Below the pieces are notes generated by a model, which made no database searches, was not told where the DNA came from, and saw only the letters and a program-made list of their open reading frames with translations. This document shows positions 33,701 through 47,585 of a stretch of 64,000 nt of DNA, one piece after another. How positions within the stretch are numbered: position 1 is the stretch's first letter; every line of letters starts with the position of its first letter. The stretch covers positions 434,001 to 498,000 of the forward strand of contig BSDZ01000021.1 in assembly GCA_030268105.1 (NCBI GenBank), written 5' to 3'. The position numbers were made by a program, and so were the translations under genes. The DNA comes from Volvox africanus. Its lineage: Eukaryota > Chlorophyta > Chlorophyceae > Chlamydomonadales > Volvocaceae.

Positions 33701-36700
33701 CCGCACGCCGCATACCGCCTCCACCACCACGGACACGTCAGCCTCCATCAAGGGGAGGTGCTCCGCGCGGTTGTAGGGCGGATGGTGGAATAGGAGGCGC
33801 GGCGGACGGGAGCGCTTAGCACCCGGGCCTTCTCGCCCAGCGCCGCCGCCATGTAAACCTCCGCGCCCGCGTTGCTGGCGCGGCCGAGGTGTTGCTGGCT
33901 GCAGCTGTTGCGCCTGAAATAGCGGCGGAAATTACGACAACAGACGGACCCGGTTGGCATGCAAAACCAGTGTCCAAGAAGGTGGGAGGCGGGATGCATC
34001 TCGTCGCAGTGCTTGGAGCGAGCTCAACACCTCACTCCAGCACAAAATGCACAAGAAGGCTCGGTCAGATGACGGACGACGGATTTTAAGGAGTTGCGTC
34101 CAGGGGGTTGGGAGGGACCAACGACCGAAAGCGGTGACCTGGTGCACATTGACCCAGCTCATGTACCCCAGCCACACCGCGTCCAATCAAAAGATCAAAA
34201 CACAGATTCCAGCACCAACCCCAAACGACCCGACAATCGAAATTGCTGCGCCCTCCTGCGAGCCTCAGAGGTCAACCATGACCTGGCCGTCACGCACAGG
34301 GGTTCGGTCGAGAAACTTTGGAGCGGGATGCCCAATCGTCAATTCCACGTTCCCACGCGCGCACCTCGGCGCGCGCCTCCCCAAGGACCTCCGTGATATG
34401 GCGGCCGATGTCCTGCTCCTCCAGGTCCAGAACGCAGCGGTGGATGGTGGCCAGGCTGATGGGCGGTGCGCCGGACAGTGACAATGGAACGGAGGGGGCC
34501 GCTGCAGGGAAGCCGGCAGCGCCGGAGCTAGAGCTCATTTCCATGTCAGGCACTGGAGCTGCAGGCAACAACATGCATTTAGAGCGATACTTCAGCACCA
34601 TTTGCGAAGAGAAGAGGCAGAGAGAAAGGTACATATATGCATGCACTATGTGTGTATTTAGATCGGTATTATTGTATACATACACACGCGCGCACGCGTG
34701 TGCGCGCCAGGTATACATGTTAGCTAAGCGTGATAGCGTGAATGTGTGACACCACATGAATTATAACACGGGACAACAGCGGACGCATGCACGAGGGCGC
34801 TTGGATGGAACACATCCATGTGCCCGGGAGCTCATTCAGCCCTGCATGCAGGATTTGACTTCCGCATGTCACTGGCAAGAAACGCCAGACAACACAACAG
34901 CAAAGTAAAAGGAAGTAAAAGATACAACAGGGCTATGGCCGCCTTATGGCATTTGCGTGAAACACCGCCCTCACCTGCCATGGTTACTCGCTGCGCCAAG
35001 TCCGGTAGGTGCTGCAGCCAAGATCGCGCGTGAGCCGATGTGACTCCCGGCGGTGTCGGCGGCAGCAGCAACGGCCTCGACGGCACCGCCCACGGGGGCT
35101 CAACCCGGTTGGACCCCTGCGGCCATGACCAGGTGCCAGGACCATGACAGTCAGTCTCACACTACAACGCAAATCCCTGTCTGCAAGACCACAAGATGCA
35201 CGGCCCGCCTGCGTAGCACGCAGGAGGACCGTAGACATATATATGAAGAGCGGAAGACATAGCCTTCCAAGTTCCAGTGCTTTGAATAAATCCACACATC
35301 ATGTCGTCGCACCCGTGTGTTTATGGATGCTGACCAGCCATGTTCCCATAGTTTTCCGTAGTTTCCTACTACGGAAAAGGTGTGATATACATCCGCCTGT
35401 GTTTTCAGCACGCAACTCCTCATGTACACTGCCTTTGCCAGAGGCAGGCAGGCCACCTGTTAAAGTCAGCAATAATACGGCCCAGGGAGGGGCCGGGCGC
35501 TTTGCTGACTATAACACCACCCAATGGCGCGTTCCATACCACCCACCTTGCACCATGCCCGAGTATTGCTAAGGCTTCATACCACAACCCCCATGGAACT
35601 CCTACTCGACCAGCCTCGCACCTGCGCCAGCCTAATATCCTGATATCCGATCGTGTTCCTGCCGTCAGAGTGGCCAAGCCAAGCCAGCATCTGCCCAGAG
35701 CCAGGACCCGGATCAGCATCGGTGGGGCTGGGCAGTGCATCCGCAGCTGCATATCGGTCGTTGGCGCGGCCCAGTGCGGAGCTGCTGACGCTGACCTTCA
35801 TGGCGGTGACGCGTCCATCTGAGGTTACGGTTTGGTGGGAAGTGAGTTCGTAGGTCGAGGGCCTTATGCAGGTCGTGAGGTTCTGTGGAGGTCGACCTCA
35901 GGTACCAAGGAGAAAGGCACACTGACAGGAAGCGTCGCAGAGGACAGGAGCGCTTTTGGAAACACACCCCATGTCGCACCCGCGCTCACGGTGGGAAGCT
36001 GACCTGTGGGAAGCTGACCTGACCTCACGATCGGGGGGCTCACGGGTTATACCGCCGGGTAGCGGCAGGCAGGTATAGCGCAAGTCAAAGCAGATATGGC
36101 GCATATGGCAGACACAAGCAACCCATGGTGGCGTAGTCGTCAACGTGGTGTGGCATGTTCATCCTCATCAGCGCGTACTCGCACTGCTACATCCTACTAC
36201 CGCCGTGCGCCGTCCTTCCCCAGCGTTACCTTGCAGACGTAAGACCATGACCACACACGTGATGACTTCATACGATATGGCGTTGGTGCCCGATACCAAA
36301 CTTAAGGTCCCCTTGCATCCCGCCACAATTACTGCTCATACGCGCCACCAATGCATAAGCCCTCTAGGACCTTTCTCCGCCCAAAGATTTCGGGGTTCCA
36401 CCGTTATGGGTCCTTGCCTGGTTTGATGCTCTCTAAATCCCAGCCATACAATCACACCGGGGACGCACCGTTCGACTGTATGTTCGTCCCGAGACGCGGC
36501 AAGTCCTCCCTTGATCGTCCCGCGCTCATGTTGCCCAGGGAGTTGCTGCTGCCCCTGCAAGCACCCCACCACAGGTTATACATGACCAGGGGGGTGGAAT
36601 TAGTTCATCACGTGTGGTTGATAGGAGTGCACCAGAACCACGATAAATTACCGTACCGTGATGGCCGTGGAATAACCGTTCGGTGATGACTTTAACGAAA

Positions 36701-37268
36701 CTGTTCACGGCCGCTGCATTCCAAACCCTCCATATCCGCAGTCGCAATGCCCCGGTCTTCGCTATCTATTTACTCTGCAATACCAACGAAGTCAGAAATG
36801 ACGATGTTTTGCTCTGGTGCCACGAGAAAACCCAGAACAGTACCGGCTACCGGGTCTGCTACTAATCACAGCGCCGTTGGAAGCAAGGCCCTACCGAGTC
36901 ACGTACCGTAATCCGCGACTGCTGCTTACACGCTCGCCGCCGAGTTGTCGCAGGCATGACTTCACGTACGCCACTGCCTTCCGCCCTGTTGTTGTGAGAT
37001 CCGGCCAGACGATTGCATTAGGGGTGAAAGCATCAGAAATGGACTTATTGCTCCGAAACCAGCAGCAAGAACTTCCCAGGATGTCTGAGGACTTTCCTAT
37101 TAAAGGTTGTAAGCGTTAGTTGGGTTCGTACATAATGTCACCGCGACGTGCTTCACGGCAGGGTCCAATGGATGGATCCAAGTACCCTCCCATATCCTCA
37201 CCCCCAGGCGACAGCCGCGGCAGCTCAGACACCTTGGAGCTGAACTCAATCAGCCCATGCATAACATC
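27776..37268 (-). CDS. Large helical-repeat protein conserved with land plants, function unknown (5' end unresolved)
   Basis: Twelve exons agree in phase on the minus strand: 37268-37202, 35818-35622, 35116-34975, 34558-34365, 33898-33581, 33200-32940, 32851-32348, 31863-31141, 30901-30668, 29828-28623, 28448-28370 and 27933-27776. They encode 1360 residues with the start still upstream. Blocks matching, from memory, a family of large uncharacterised plant proteins (Arabidopsis At3g12590 type) occur in the same order: RLLFHHPPYNRAEHLPL, VKLLVDMW, STRARAFDVLYNLYIHG, EEVWRAAMGCLAQ, FGGMHELLFHFV, LALLLLLIARCSLDPE, RYYAAVYLLKHW and the C-terminal DERLLDNPYLQMR. Between blocks are Ser/Gly/Ala-rich inserts usual for volvocine proteins. 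The helices suggest an armadillo-like scaffold. No catalytic motif is seen. Confidence 0.78.
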
Positions 37269-40007
37269 CTGCGATGGTACGTACCTGCAGGAAGAGAAGC
37301 AAGGGGCGGAAGCGGGGTCAGGACATGAAATGCAAAAGGCTACAGCGGTTGTTGACGGAGGTACACAGCGTGAGATGCAGGCATACACGTATAGTGGCGT
37401 AGAGGCAAACGTCGCACGGCAAGAAAAATCCATGCCAAGAGTTCACAAGAACGTTCGGCCCTGTGCACTTAACCTGCTAATCCCCACACCCTGACTTTGG
37501 TTTCATGGGGCCAAACGCCCCCACCAGGTACGCAAAGCTCCAAGAACCGTGAAACACCGTGATGTAGGACGGGGTTCGACGATCTTAAAAAATTATGCCA
37601 CTGAGCGTGTCAGAAACCCTCTAATGGTTATGTATCTCCGTACTCAGGGGATCACTGCCGATACAAGGAGTGTGCTTCATAGCCATAATGCGCACGGCAA
37701 ACAGACATACGATTCTGCCCCGTACGACTCCTGCCGTGCCCCATTTCCTTAACAGATCCCAACCTACTTAAGCAGGTACGCCTTCAGTAGACCAACGACT
37801 TTTTCAACCAACGGCAAGCTGTGGGATGGGACAAATCACACAATAAGTCAAGCGCATGTGGTCAGGATACAAGTCTCCTAGCCCAAGAGGGAGGCTACGT
37901 GCAGCCCTTTGCCTTAACGCTGTTTGCCATGTTGCCTTCTTCCGCCAGGCTGCCTTCGCAAATTTGCATAACGGATGCGTGCACAAGGCCCACAATGCAT
38001 TATCGCACTCCAGCAGGAGGCAGGCTTGCTGGCCAACCTATCGCCGGGTTACGCTTGAGTTCCGACTTGTTGGTACGGATACCCCGTCCCAAACGTCTTT
38101 TAGCTTAGCACTGTGAGGCTGTTAAGTGTGGGAGCCCACCAGGGCATGGCAAATGTACCAGTACCTACGCACCACAAGTGGAGGCGAACCTCATCCCCAG
38201 TGCACCCAAGTCGATCGGACTTGCCTAAGTGGCTCCGCACACGCACGATGGACGAGCCCTTCGTACACCACATCCGTACTCCTCGGGTCCGCAAGGTACA
38301 CCTGCGGCATGCAGAAATTTGGTAAGGGTCCGGGAATGCAAGCTGCGTGGTTTCAACCCACCCTCCGATCTACCGCTGTACGGACAGTTACGGGACAGGT
38401 TACTGGTGCAGTGGGTTGGAGACGCGGGGTTTGAGCGGGTTTCGCGAATGCCCCTTGATCATAGGACAGGGGGCCGCTCAGAACCTATTCGAACATGCTA
38501 AGGGGAACATCGCATCGGACAGGTTAAGGTGGTCGTAGGTAGTTGAAGAGCCCGCATGACGCAACGGGTAAACGCAACTCATTTGACCTGTAATAACTTA
38601 GGTCTTCATATGATACAACCAAGGTGCCTCCTAAGCCCGTGACCCTTCGTAACGTGCCCTGCAAGCTGCCTGACCGTATGCTAAGGCCCGCCAGGACTAT
38701 AAGTGGGCAGCTGGACTACAAACTGTTTGCGTAGCCTTTCTAGTCTACATGTACCTCCAAGTTCCGCAAGACCTCAGCAGGCGGGTAGGCACCACTGGTG
38801 CTTGTCGAATCCGTAATCGCACGGGCGAGGGCTGGCGGCAGCGGCATGGCTGCTTCGTAATCAACCAATATATGATGATTGTTTCATGTTTATGAAGTAC
38901 AGGTAACTAACGTGATTGCAGTAATTGCAGTGTTGACTGTTGCCTATGACAGAACGCAGCATGTCGGTGCAATAACATCAGCATTTTTTTGTAGTATAGA
39001 AACGTTAACATGCAAAACCTTGGTCCTTTGTTGCCAGGGTTCAGTAAGCCGCATGGCAGGTCCCACCTTCCACCGTTCCACGAGGTTGGATCGCATTGAA
39101 ACTGCGTGCGATCGAGTTATTCAAAATACAAGCTAGACCTTTACAAAACAGTTTATTTTTGTTACTATTTAAGATTGGCTAGGTTACCGAAAGCAAAGCG
39201 TTTTCCTAGGTCATCTCTTCGCAATCGACAACAGACGAAGCGGGTCTGCCCAAGCATGAGCAGCGGTTGGTGGGTAGCAAATCCAACAGGTGGTGCGCCA
39301 GTTGGACCCTACAGCGAACCAGCGCTTAAAGGTACACTGCCTTTAAGATAACGCGGCATATCAGCGCAAATAAACAGATCAACATTAGGCGGGTTGTTCT
39401 TAAAACGTTTTATGAATGAGCGGCGGGATTTGTAGAGCCGGAATACGCTCGTTATCCTGGACACAGCGTCCAATTGCGCCGCCGCGCCAATAAGTGACTT
39501 AGCAGGGAGGCATTGCAGCCTGGCAAGGCATCTCTTGCACACGAACATGATGGCCGTGCTTAGGCCTGCCGCCCCGATGCACGCCCAAGTGGGCGCAAGG
39601 CTGTACAGGCGGTGTTTTTGTGCCCCCTCACCGCGTCTTGGGCCGCCAAGCCCCTCACATTCCCGTGCGACGATTTTAGGCTCAGCACCCAGCACGATCC
39701 TTGAATGGTTGTTTCCTATTACACCAGGGCATTGCGAACATTGCGGCATCGTTTGTATTCAGCAGCTCGGTACCCGGTAGGTTGAGGAGGGTATTTGACA
39801 GACAGCATACCTCCAGGAAGGCTGGACACGGGCTGACAACCCACTTAAAACCCTGCGCGATGACCGCGCATGCGCTTCGTCCACCAAATAGTTTAAGTCC
39901 GCCTTCTAGATCTGCTATTTCCCTATCTCACCCCTCCCCTGTCCCTGTCTCCCCAAGGACTAGAACAGTAGAAGAGTACTTACCCGTTCCGTCTGCACGC
40001 ACATTCA
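37269..40007. other. No convincing gene; divergent 5' regions of flanking genes
   Basis: The first exons and promoter of the minus-strand gene ending at 37268 and the promoter of the splicing-factor gene at 40008 should lie here, but I cannot place them. The minus frame 39309-39749 is open without recognisable motifs. A pyrimidine-rich acceptor-like site is at about 39955. Confidence 0.35.
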
Positions 40008-43000
40008 ATGCCAGCGAGCGGGTCTGAACCATGTTGCACCGATCCCGGGACCACTGCAACAGGTCTGCTGGATGACGGGCACATTACGGCTGACTCACAC
40101 GTTTGGTGTGAGGGAAGGAGTGATTGGAAGCAGCTGTGCGAGACGGACGACCTCAAATACATGACAGAAGAGGATGGGGGCGATAGGAGGCCCAAGAAGG
40201 CCAGGTGGATGGTGGGCTTGTGGGGCCCAGACAGTCAGGCTGCGGGCGAAATGAGAGGACTGCTACATGGAAAGAATGGCTGTAAGGGGTGGCTTGCCAT
40301 GTGGATGACCTGCCGCATGCGATGATGCACGGTAGTGTGCATGGCCTTAACTCGCACCAGGCCATATGCCACCAGCACGTGCAGACGGCTCTCGTCCAGG
40401 CGCTCGTAAGGCATAATCAAGCACCCGAGCTGCTAATCGGTGATGGTTGTGAAAGCTGGATCCCACATGTATCTCTGGGGGGGGGAAATGCCCTTCAAGA
40501 GTATTAATCGTGTATTACGTGCTACATTACATTGCCTTCTGGCTCCATCGCCCCTACGCAGGCGGGCGATGTCTCCAGGGACAGAGCTGGAAACCCTGGA
40601 AGCAGAGCTTGCAGCTATGCAAGCGGAGAAGGCGGCCAAGGTGGCGCTGTGTGCTGGGGAGGGCTGGGCCTTACCAAGGCCAGCTAGGGGAAGGGTATCT
40701 TGACCTGAGCTGATGTCTTGTCTCCTTATCTGGCTCACGGACAGCTTTAGGTGTTTTGCGTGATGCGCTGTTAGTGCGAGGTGTAACACGTCGTGGGGCG
40801 CATGCCCAGCGAACAGCGCCTGGAAGCGTCGCAGTCTGGTCGTTCTATCATCTCCGTGAGAGGGGGCGGCTCCGGAAAGGAAACATTCGGGCACATTCGG
40901 GCTGCCGTGCCGCGATTTAGAGCTCTGTCTTTAGCACGCTCTCGCCGGCCCCACTGTGACGCTGCAGGCTGCTGAAGCCGAAGCGTCCAGGGAGGGTGAC
41001 GAGCCGGAGACCCCCGAGGAGCTGGAGTTTGAGGACGACGATGGCACGCTGTACGTGTGGGACAAGAGGTGCGTAACAGAATATAGCAAGGATGGTAGGG
41101 TTGTGCAGTGCGGTGAGGCTGGTGGGACCCCCCATTCGATGCGGTCAGGCGGCCGCATGGGGATAGGTCAGCATACGTCAGACGAGGATGAGGAACTTGA
41201 AGCCAGCAAGAGGACCGAGACGAGCGCGAAACAGTGAGCCAGACAGATGATGTCTCGCCCTCCCGGCCGGGGATTGCGGCCGGGTGCGCATGCTGCAAAT
41301 GCCCAGCGGACTGTCATATCCCCAGCAGACTATTCGCATGCGTGGCCAAATTCGACAGTCTGCCTATATATAATATAATATTGTATTATATTATATTATA
41401 TTATATTATATTATATTATATTATATTATATTATATTATATTATATTATATTATATTATATTATATTATATTATATTATATTATATTATATTATATTATA
41501 TTATATTATATTATATTATATTATATTATATTATATTATATTATATTATATTATATTATATTATATTATATTATATTATATTTCTTCCTTACCGCAGCTT
41601 ATGTGACCGAACGGGTGCTTGTGTGGGCAGGTTGCGGAAGTACATGCCCAAGGACGGACAGCCTGGCAACGGCGCGCCTGCGCCTGAGGACGCTGGATAT
41701 GATATTGATGCGATGACTTATGAGGTGATTTGCATCCTCGTGTTCAGCGGGGAATGGGTAGGAGTCCATAGTCGCGAATAAGGCATGAAGGAAAGCAGCC
41801 GGGAACGCAATCTGGACGTGCATTGGTGCAGTTATGGCGTTGGAGCAGCAGCAGGTACAGCTACAGTGGTGTCGTTTGGCTGCTGTAGGTGCAGGACCTC
41901 ACGGATGGCCTCACGGATGGCCTCATGGATGACCTCATACCATGGCGGCACGCTGACCCCTGCTTTGTCTGAGCGCAGCCTGACGAAGAGGTAGTCCCCA
42001 CTCTGGCGGAAGTCCGGGCGGCAGAGGCGGAGGCGGAGGCGGAAGCGGAGGACGCCCAGAGGCGCGACCGCAAGGTGAGTGAGAGCGTGTGCATTACCAC
42101 CGGGGCTCAGTGCTGGCGCTTTTAGAGTGGTACGGAGAGACGGGGAGTTCAGGCAAAGCTGCGCACCTGTTGACTGACGGCTTTGCATGAACGACAGCTG
42201 GTTGGGAGCTACCAGAGGATCGTGGCATCTATGCACGGGGACGCCGGTTGTCCCAGGGTCCCAGCACCGTAGAATGGTGCGGCTGGTTAGGAGGTGGCCT
42301 AGAAACAAAAAACGTAGCCTAGAAATTATTGAAATTATTGTGCATGTTGCTTGTTCCGGTGAACTCTATTCTCTACCTATAAGGCCATCTAGCTGGCGCG
42401 AAATCGAGGAGCACACGGACGTTCTCAATCCTTTGCGGGAGGTATACGTTCGTTTCCTGGCGTGCTAGGCGTAACGGATGGTAGCTTGCATGAGCCGTTT
42501 TCTCCTTGCGCACTTGGTTCCTGCATGTCTGCGGAGTGGCTGGGGGCGGGTGCGGTGATGATGACGGCTGCTGCTGCTGCGCTCCTGGCCGGGTACCGCT
42601 CTCCCCGCAGAAAGCTGGACAAGGCGCAAGCACCAGCGACGCAAAGGGTGTTACCGGCGCTGGAAAGGGTGGACCCGGGAATAAGAAGGTTACGGACGCG
42701 GCGCCCGCTAAGGGCAAGCGACCGGCGGAAGCAGCTGCTGACACAGAGGGCGCCGAGGACCAGGAAGGGGATGATGACTCACTGAACAAAGACAAGAAGG
42801 CCAAGAGTGGCAAGGGTGCCAACAAGAAGGACGAACAGCAAGGAAACTGGTTTAACCTTAAGGTACGATACACACACACGAATATATATAGGACTCTTAC
42901 ATAAGACTCTTTTATATATAAGACTCTTATATATAGGACTCCTCTGTAAGACTCTTTTACGATGCTGGTGTGTTTGGAAGGAATCATGGCGTACGATAGG

Positions 43001-46000
43001 CTTTGCATGCGTCGTTCCGCTTATCCGCCGCTCTCTTTATCTAAAGAGAGCATCCGCACATGTATTCTTCGCCACGCCGGCTCCAGATCAACACCAATGT
43101 CTACGTGACGGGCCTGCCACTGGACGTCACGGTCCAAGAGGTCAATGACGCGTTTGGTAAATGCGGGATTATCAAGGTAGACGAGAAGGGTCAGCCACGT
43201 ATAAAGCTGTACAGGTGAGTGCCTCAGCCGCCTGGGGTGGTCATGTATGGACCGCTGCTAGGCTATCGGCAAGGTGGGCTGCGCGGTGGGATCCTGAAAA
43301 GCTCCATATGAGAGGAAGCCTAAACATGTTCATTCCGCTGACATAAGGAAAGTGTCCTCTGTAGGGGTGCTTGTGATTGCGGTTGTGTGTATGTGTGTGT
43401 GTGTTTGTCTTTTGCATGGAGTGGGGCTTTGGAGCTCCCCGCCTGCAGTCCAAGTTGCAGATTTCATATTACCTGCAGGTCCTCCCTTGCGCTGTTTGTT
43501 CGTATGATGTTATAATGTAATGTTTTTATCCTCTAAGTGTCCATCATGTGGTGACAGGCATAGCTCGATCTTGAAATTCGTTTTTTTCCTGAGCATTTGC
43601 GCTGACACTGCGCTGCTCGGCCATGCAGCAGCAGTTCATGTGGAGGACCAGGGCATTGGGTTGCCAGACATATAGTTAGTGTGCATACATTACTGCGATA
43701 TGTGCTGTGCTGTGCTTACGCCCAAAGGTGCCGCCCCGGTAACGCTTTCTTCCCTCAGGGATAAGGCCACTGGGCTTCTTAAGGGCGACGCTCTTGTGTC
43801 TTACCTCAAGGTGAGAGCAAATGGCAGCTGATTCACTTCTGGGCGCGCTTCGCACAAGGGTTGGGAGCTCCTGCGCCCTGGGGCATCTCCATCCATCCCG
43901 GAATGTTGTATGTCAGTGTGCGGCCCTCCATGTGTCTGATTCTATCGCGGAACGGGCGAAGTGGCCGGATGCTTCATCGGTTATCCCCCATTCCTCATTC
44001 CTCGTTCCTCATTCCTCAAGATCCTGCAGTCCTCGTAGAGACATTCGAGATTCCGGAGACCATGTATTGTTTACTCTTCGAACCAAATGGAGCTGGTCAT
44101 GTCTGTCTGTTTGTCTGGTATTGCAGGAGCCGTCTGTTGACCTGGCATGCCGCTTCCTACACCAGTCCCACTTCAGGTATGGAAGGAGAGCTAGCGCATG
44201 CAGGTGTAAGCTGCTCAGCACGCCAGCTGCTTGAACGTGCTCTAACGTGTTCTTTTTTGGCAACTGTTCTTCACTTCCCTACCCTACCCTGGCATGGCCT
44301 GCCCGAGCTGGGACCAATTGCAGCGATTTATTTGGTTAAAGTCATGTTGCACCTTATCCGCATCTGTACATGTGCCCCTCTTAGGTCCGGCTCGGGGACA
44401 CTGATGACGGTGGAGCCTGCAAAATTTGAAATGAAGGGCGAGACATACCAGCCCAAGGTAAGCTCGTGAATGTGGCATAGCAATGGCTCCGATCACCCAA
44501 CCGAGGAACAAGGTACCGCACTAGCGGTGCAGGATAAGGGTTAAGGTTCTCTTTTCCGCCGGTTATGTGGCTTAGCCAACTGATATTTAGGCAATGTGCA
44601 CAGCGTCATGAGGATAGGCATGAAGTGGCAATTCCTTATGATAGCATCGCTGCTTTATTTTACTTTATAACTTAGTTCACCTAATTCAATTACTTAAACC
44701 GGCTCTGCAAAACACGCGGAGAGAGTTCTAACATAAACCCTGGCCTGGTCTCAATTTCCCAATATCGGTACCGTTGTCAATAACGTTGCTTGGGGATCTG
44801 CCTGTCCTGAAACCGCAGGCCTCCAATAAGAAAGAAAAGAGGAAACAGCTGTCACAGCTCGAGCAGAGGGCCCTGGGCTGGGGCGGCTTTGACGACAAGG
44901 CACCGCCAGAGAAGACGACAGCGGTGCTCACACAAATGTTCGCTCCAGATGACTTCCTGGAGAATATGTTGCTCGCGGGTGCGCGGCAGAAAAATAAGTG
45001 TCTGCAGGTGGCTCTGCGTTGCGGAGCTACTGCAACCTGCCCCAACCGTACGGGTCACCACCCAGCCCTGCATGGACCAGCCTCCCCCGTCTCCCGTACC
45101 CACCGGCGCGCCACCCGAAGCGAATTCCCGTTCCGCACTAATGTTACATATCCATTACGCACTGGTGGCATAAAGGTGGACGCTCATCTTACACCTTTGC
45201 GCTGGATGATTGATGGAGATAGGCCATGATTGGAATGGATGGTCATTTAGGCCGCCTCTGCTCTTTGCTGACTGTGATTGTTTAGTGACTTCTCCCGTTT
45301 CTCGCGCTTTGTGAAAGAGTTTTTGATTATGGTGCTGGTGATCCCTCGGAATTCCGTTAATGCTGCTCGGAACAGAGGAGTTGGAGCAGGACGTCCGCGC
45401 GGAGTGTTCGAAGCTGGGCGCCATTGAGAAGGTCCGTATCTTCAAGCATAACCCCGACGGCGTCGTGACAATTCGCTTCCGAACCCCCGAGGCGGCGCAG
45501 CAGTGTGTAGCACTCATGAACGGCAGGTAGGCGTGTGGCTTCACATGCGTGTACATCTCTCAGGTATCTGTCCAGGTGTCCGCATTCAAGGCTCTAGAGA
45601 GATGCCCTCCACGGCCCGGGGGCGTGGGAAGGGGAAGAACGGGGAAGGCCCAAAAGTCAATTCAGGGATGCTGACAGAAAGGGGTTTGCGTCCAGGCTTG
45701 GTCGGATGTCTTTTACGTGCCTGAGTGCTGGCTCCGTGCCGGGTTGCTGACGGTCAAGAGCACTCCGTGCCTGTGCTGGTAGCATCATGTTTCCGGCCTG
45801 ATGGCGCCTGGGCATTGAGGCATGAAGGCATAAAGCCTGTCGTTCCCTCGTGCGTCTGGCAGGTACTTCGGCGGGAGACAGCTGGTGGCCTTCATGTGGG
45901 ATGGATTCACCAACTACAACGTCAAGGTAAGAGCTGAGAGTGCCACGAGTGCATGTCTTTTTGGCGTCCTGAAAAGGTTAACCATTGGATGGGCCGTTTT

Positions 46001-46192
46001 GTTTTTGCGAATCAGCCCAAGGAGACTGCGGAGGAGGAGCAGGCACGTTTGGAGGCATTTGCACGGGAACTGGAAGCCAAGGGGGATGCAGCAGGCGCAG
46101 CGGCGGCATCTGCCGCAGCAATGGCCGCTGGGAAGGCAGCTGAAGCGGCGCGAGTGGCTGCGGCGGCAGGGCCGCGGGAGCAACTAGAGTAG
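40008..46192 (+). CDS. Tat-SF1/CUS2-like splicing factor (GYF-like, RRM, UHM)
   Basis: Fourteen exons agree in phase: 40008-40204, 40562-40640, 40968-41068, 41631-41724, 41979-42074, 42611-42862, 43087-43214, 43759-43810, 44127-44176, 44385-44457, 44819-44978, 45376-45526, 45863-45926 and 46016-46192 (557 residues). The N-terminus carries the second half of a GYF_2-like domain (HVWCEGRSDWKQL), then the Tat-SF1 signature EFEDDDGTLYVWDK plus LRKYMPKDG. RRM1 (INTNVYVTGLPLD, FGKCGIIKVDE, DKATGLLKGDALVSYLK) starts at ~274. The C-terminal U2AF-homology motif has MFAPDDF, ECSKLGAIEKVRIF and the R-x-F loop NGRYFGGRQLVAF. The end is an Ala/Glu helix. The family helps U2 snRNP (SF3B1/SF3b155) in branch-site selection and spliceosome assembly in the nucleus. 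The GYF domain lacks its first strand unless an upstream exon exists. Confidence 0.92.
41358..41581 (+). repeat. (TTATA)n microsatellite, ~220 bp, in intron
   Basis: About 44 nearly perfect TTATA units fill the intron 41069-41630 of the Tat-SF1-like gene, just before its acceptor. Confidence 0.95.
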
Positions 46193-47585
46193 ATGCATGC
46201 GTACGCAGGCGCTTGCTGCAGGGAGCTTGCCGGAAGGGACATGATAGTGATTGATTGCCATATTTGGCAGGATACTCCTGCAGAGCCAGACGCTGGCAGC
46301 TCTGACAGTATGATGTTAATTTGCAAAATGGTTTGCCTGGCGCATATTTGACTGGCGTATTGACGCGATGAGCCACGGTGGGGAACATCCCTTCAAAGGA
46401 CGTACATACACGGTCTCATCAACGGTTGAGGACCTCCCCGGAAGGCTCCGAAGGGCTTCGGAAGGGAGGTTTGCAATTGACTCTCTGCCAACGAAGGCCT
46501 ATTCGTCCAGAAAAGATCATCGTATCTGGCTATCTCGCTGCTTCTGATCCTGTCCCGGATAGCGGTGTGTGCGCGTGTTAGACCGTGCCCCTCCCACAAC
46601 GCCTGCTGCTGCTTGTAAGCCAAAGCACAGCAGCTGCTCTAATCTGCCTGACCTTTATGCCTCCTACTACTTTGGAAAGCTTCGAGAGACAATCGAGTCC
46701 TGCTTAAGTTCTATACCATGTGTAGGCGATAGTCGAATTCTGTTGGTGCCCCGTCATCATAGCCCTTTACGACTCGTCAATGAGCGGCCTTTTCATGCGT
46801 TAATCACGTCCATAGACATCATTAATATTCATGCATATACTGGAATGCCGAACCTGTGTTAGGATTTAGGGAGCAACCCATTCAACTATCTCGCTTATCT
46901 ACCCCAATAAACATTCAAAATTGCAAACGCAGCAAAAAGATAGTCCATTATATGTAATATATTTTGCATGCGTATGTTAACATGTTTCTAAATGTTTGAA
47001 AACATCTCACTCCTTACGCGCACAACCACCTGTCTTCCTGGCTGCAGTACAAAGAATCATGCCACCCTGCATATTTCTTTAGCCTAAATTAATCGACATA
47101 GACACTGAATCTTACCTATAGGAAGCGGCCTCAATGTTATGGCAGAGGGTTTTTTTCATCCAAAATGGGCTGGGGCACGGCGTACGGTATTACCATGGTC
47201 CCTTCTCTGTTCCTGCCAGCAACGCAAACAACGAACAAATACTTACTTCATACAAAATTGAGATCTTTCTCTCTTCTATGGGGGCTGAACAATGTGCTGA
47301 AGTACGAGTACGGAATCTAGCCGCGTTAGCAAAAAACAGATGCACAATCCAGCTAATTATACAATCCATCTAGCTCGTCAGATTTTAAACTAAGATACTG
47401 TATGTCTTGTAATAGTACTGCATTATTGGCCTCGGTGTCAGGCTTGCCTTGCAGAGGGCAGACTCTTTGCACGCGACGTAATTAACTTCAGCTGCAGATC
47501 ATTTTCTGGACCTGTTTGCGTCCACAACTTCATATACTTTGTGCCGTTCTTCCTTTGGTTAATCTAGGAAGAGAGTGAGACAAAA
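46193..47585. other. Intergenic, AT-richer, no gene seen
   Basis: Contains the 3' UTR of the splicing factor and the 5' region of the next gene. A TGTAA occurs at 46953-46957, rather far (about 760 nt) from the stop. Short open frames show no domain. Confidence 0.5.

Noticed and set aside
33748..33999. Apparent frameshift within the exon at 33581-33898
   Set aside because: At first the similarity seemed to switch frame. The frame used downstream is in fact open back to the acceptor at 33898, so no frameshift is needed.
39309..39749. Minus ORF of 146 codons
   Set aside because: No motif, and I could not join it in phase to the minus-strand gene ending at 37268.
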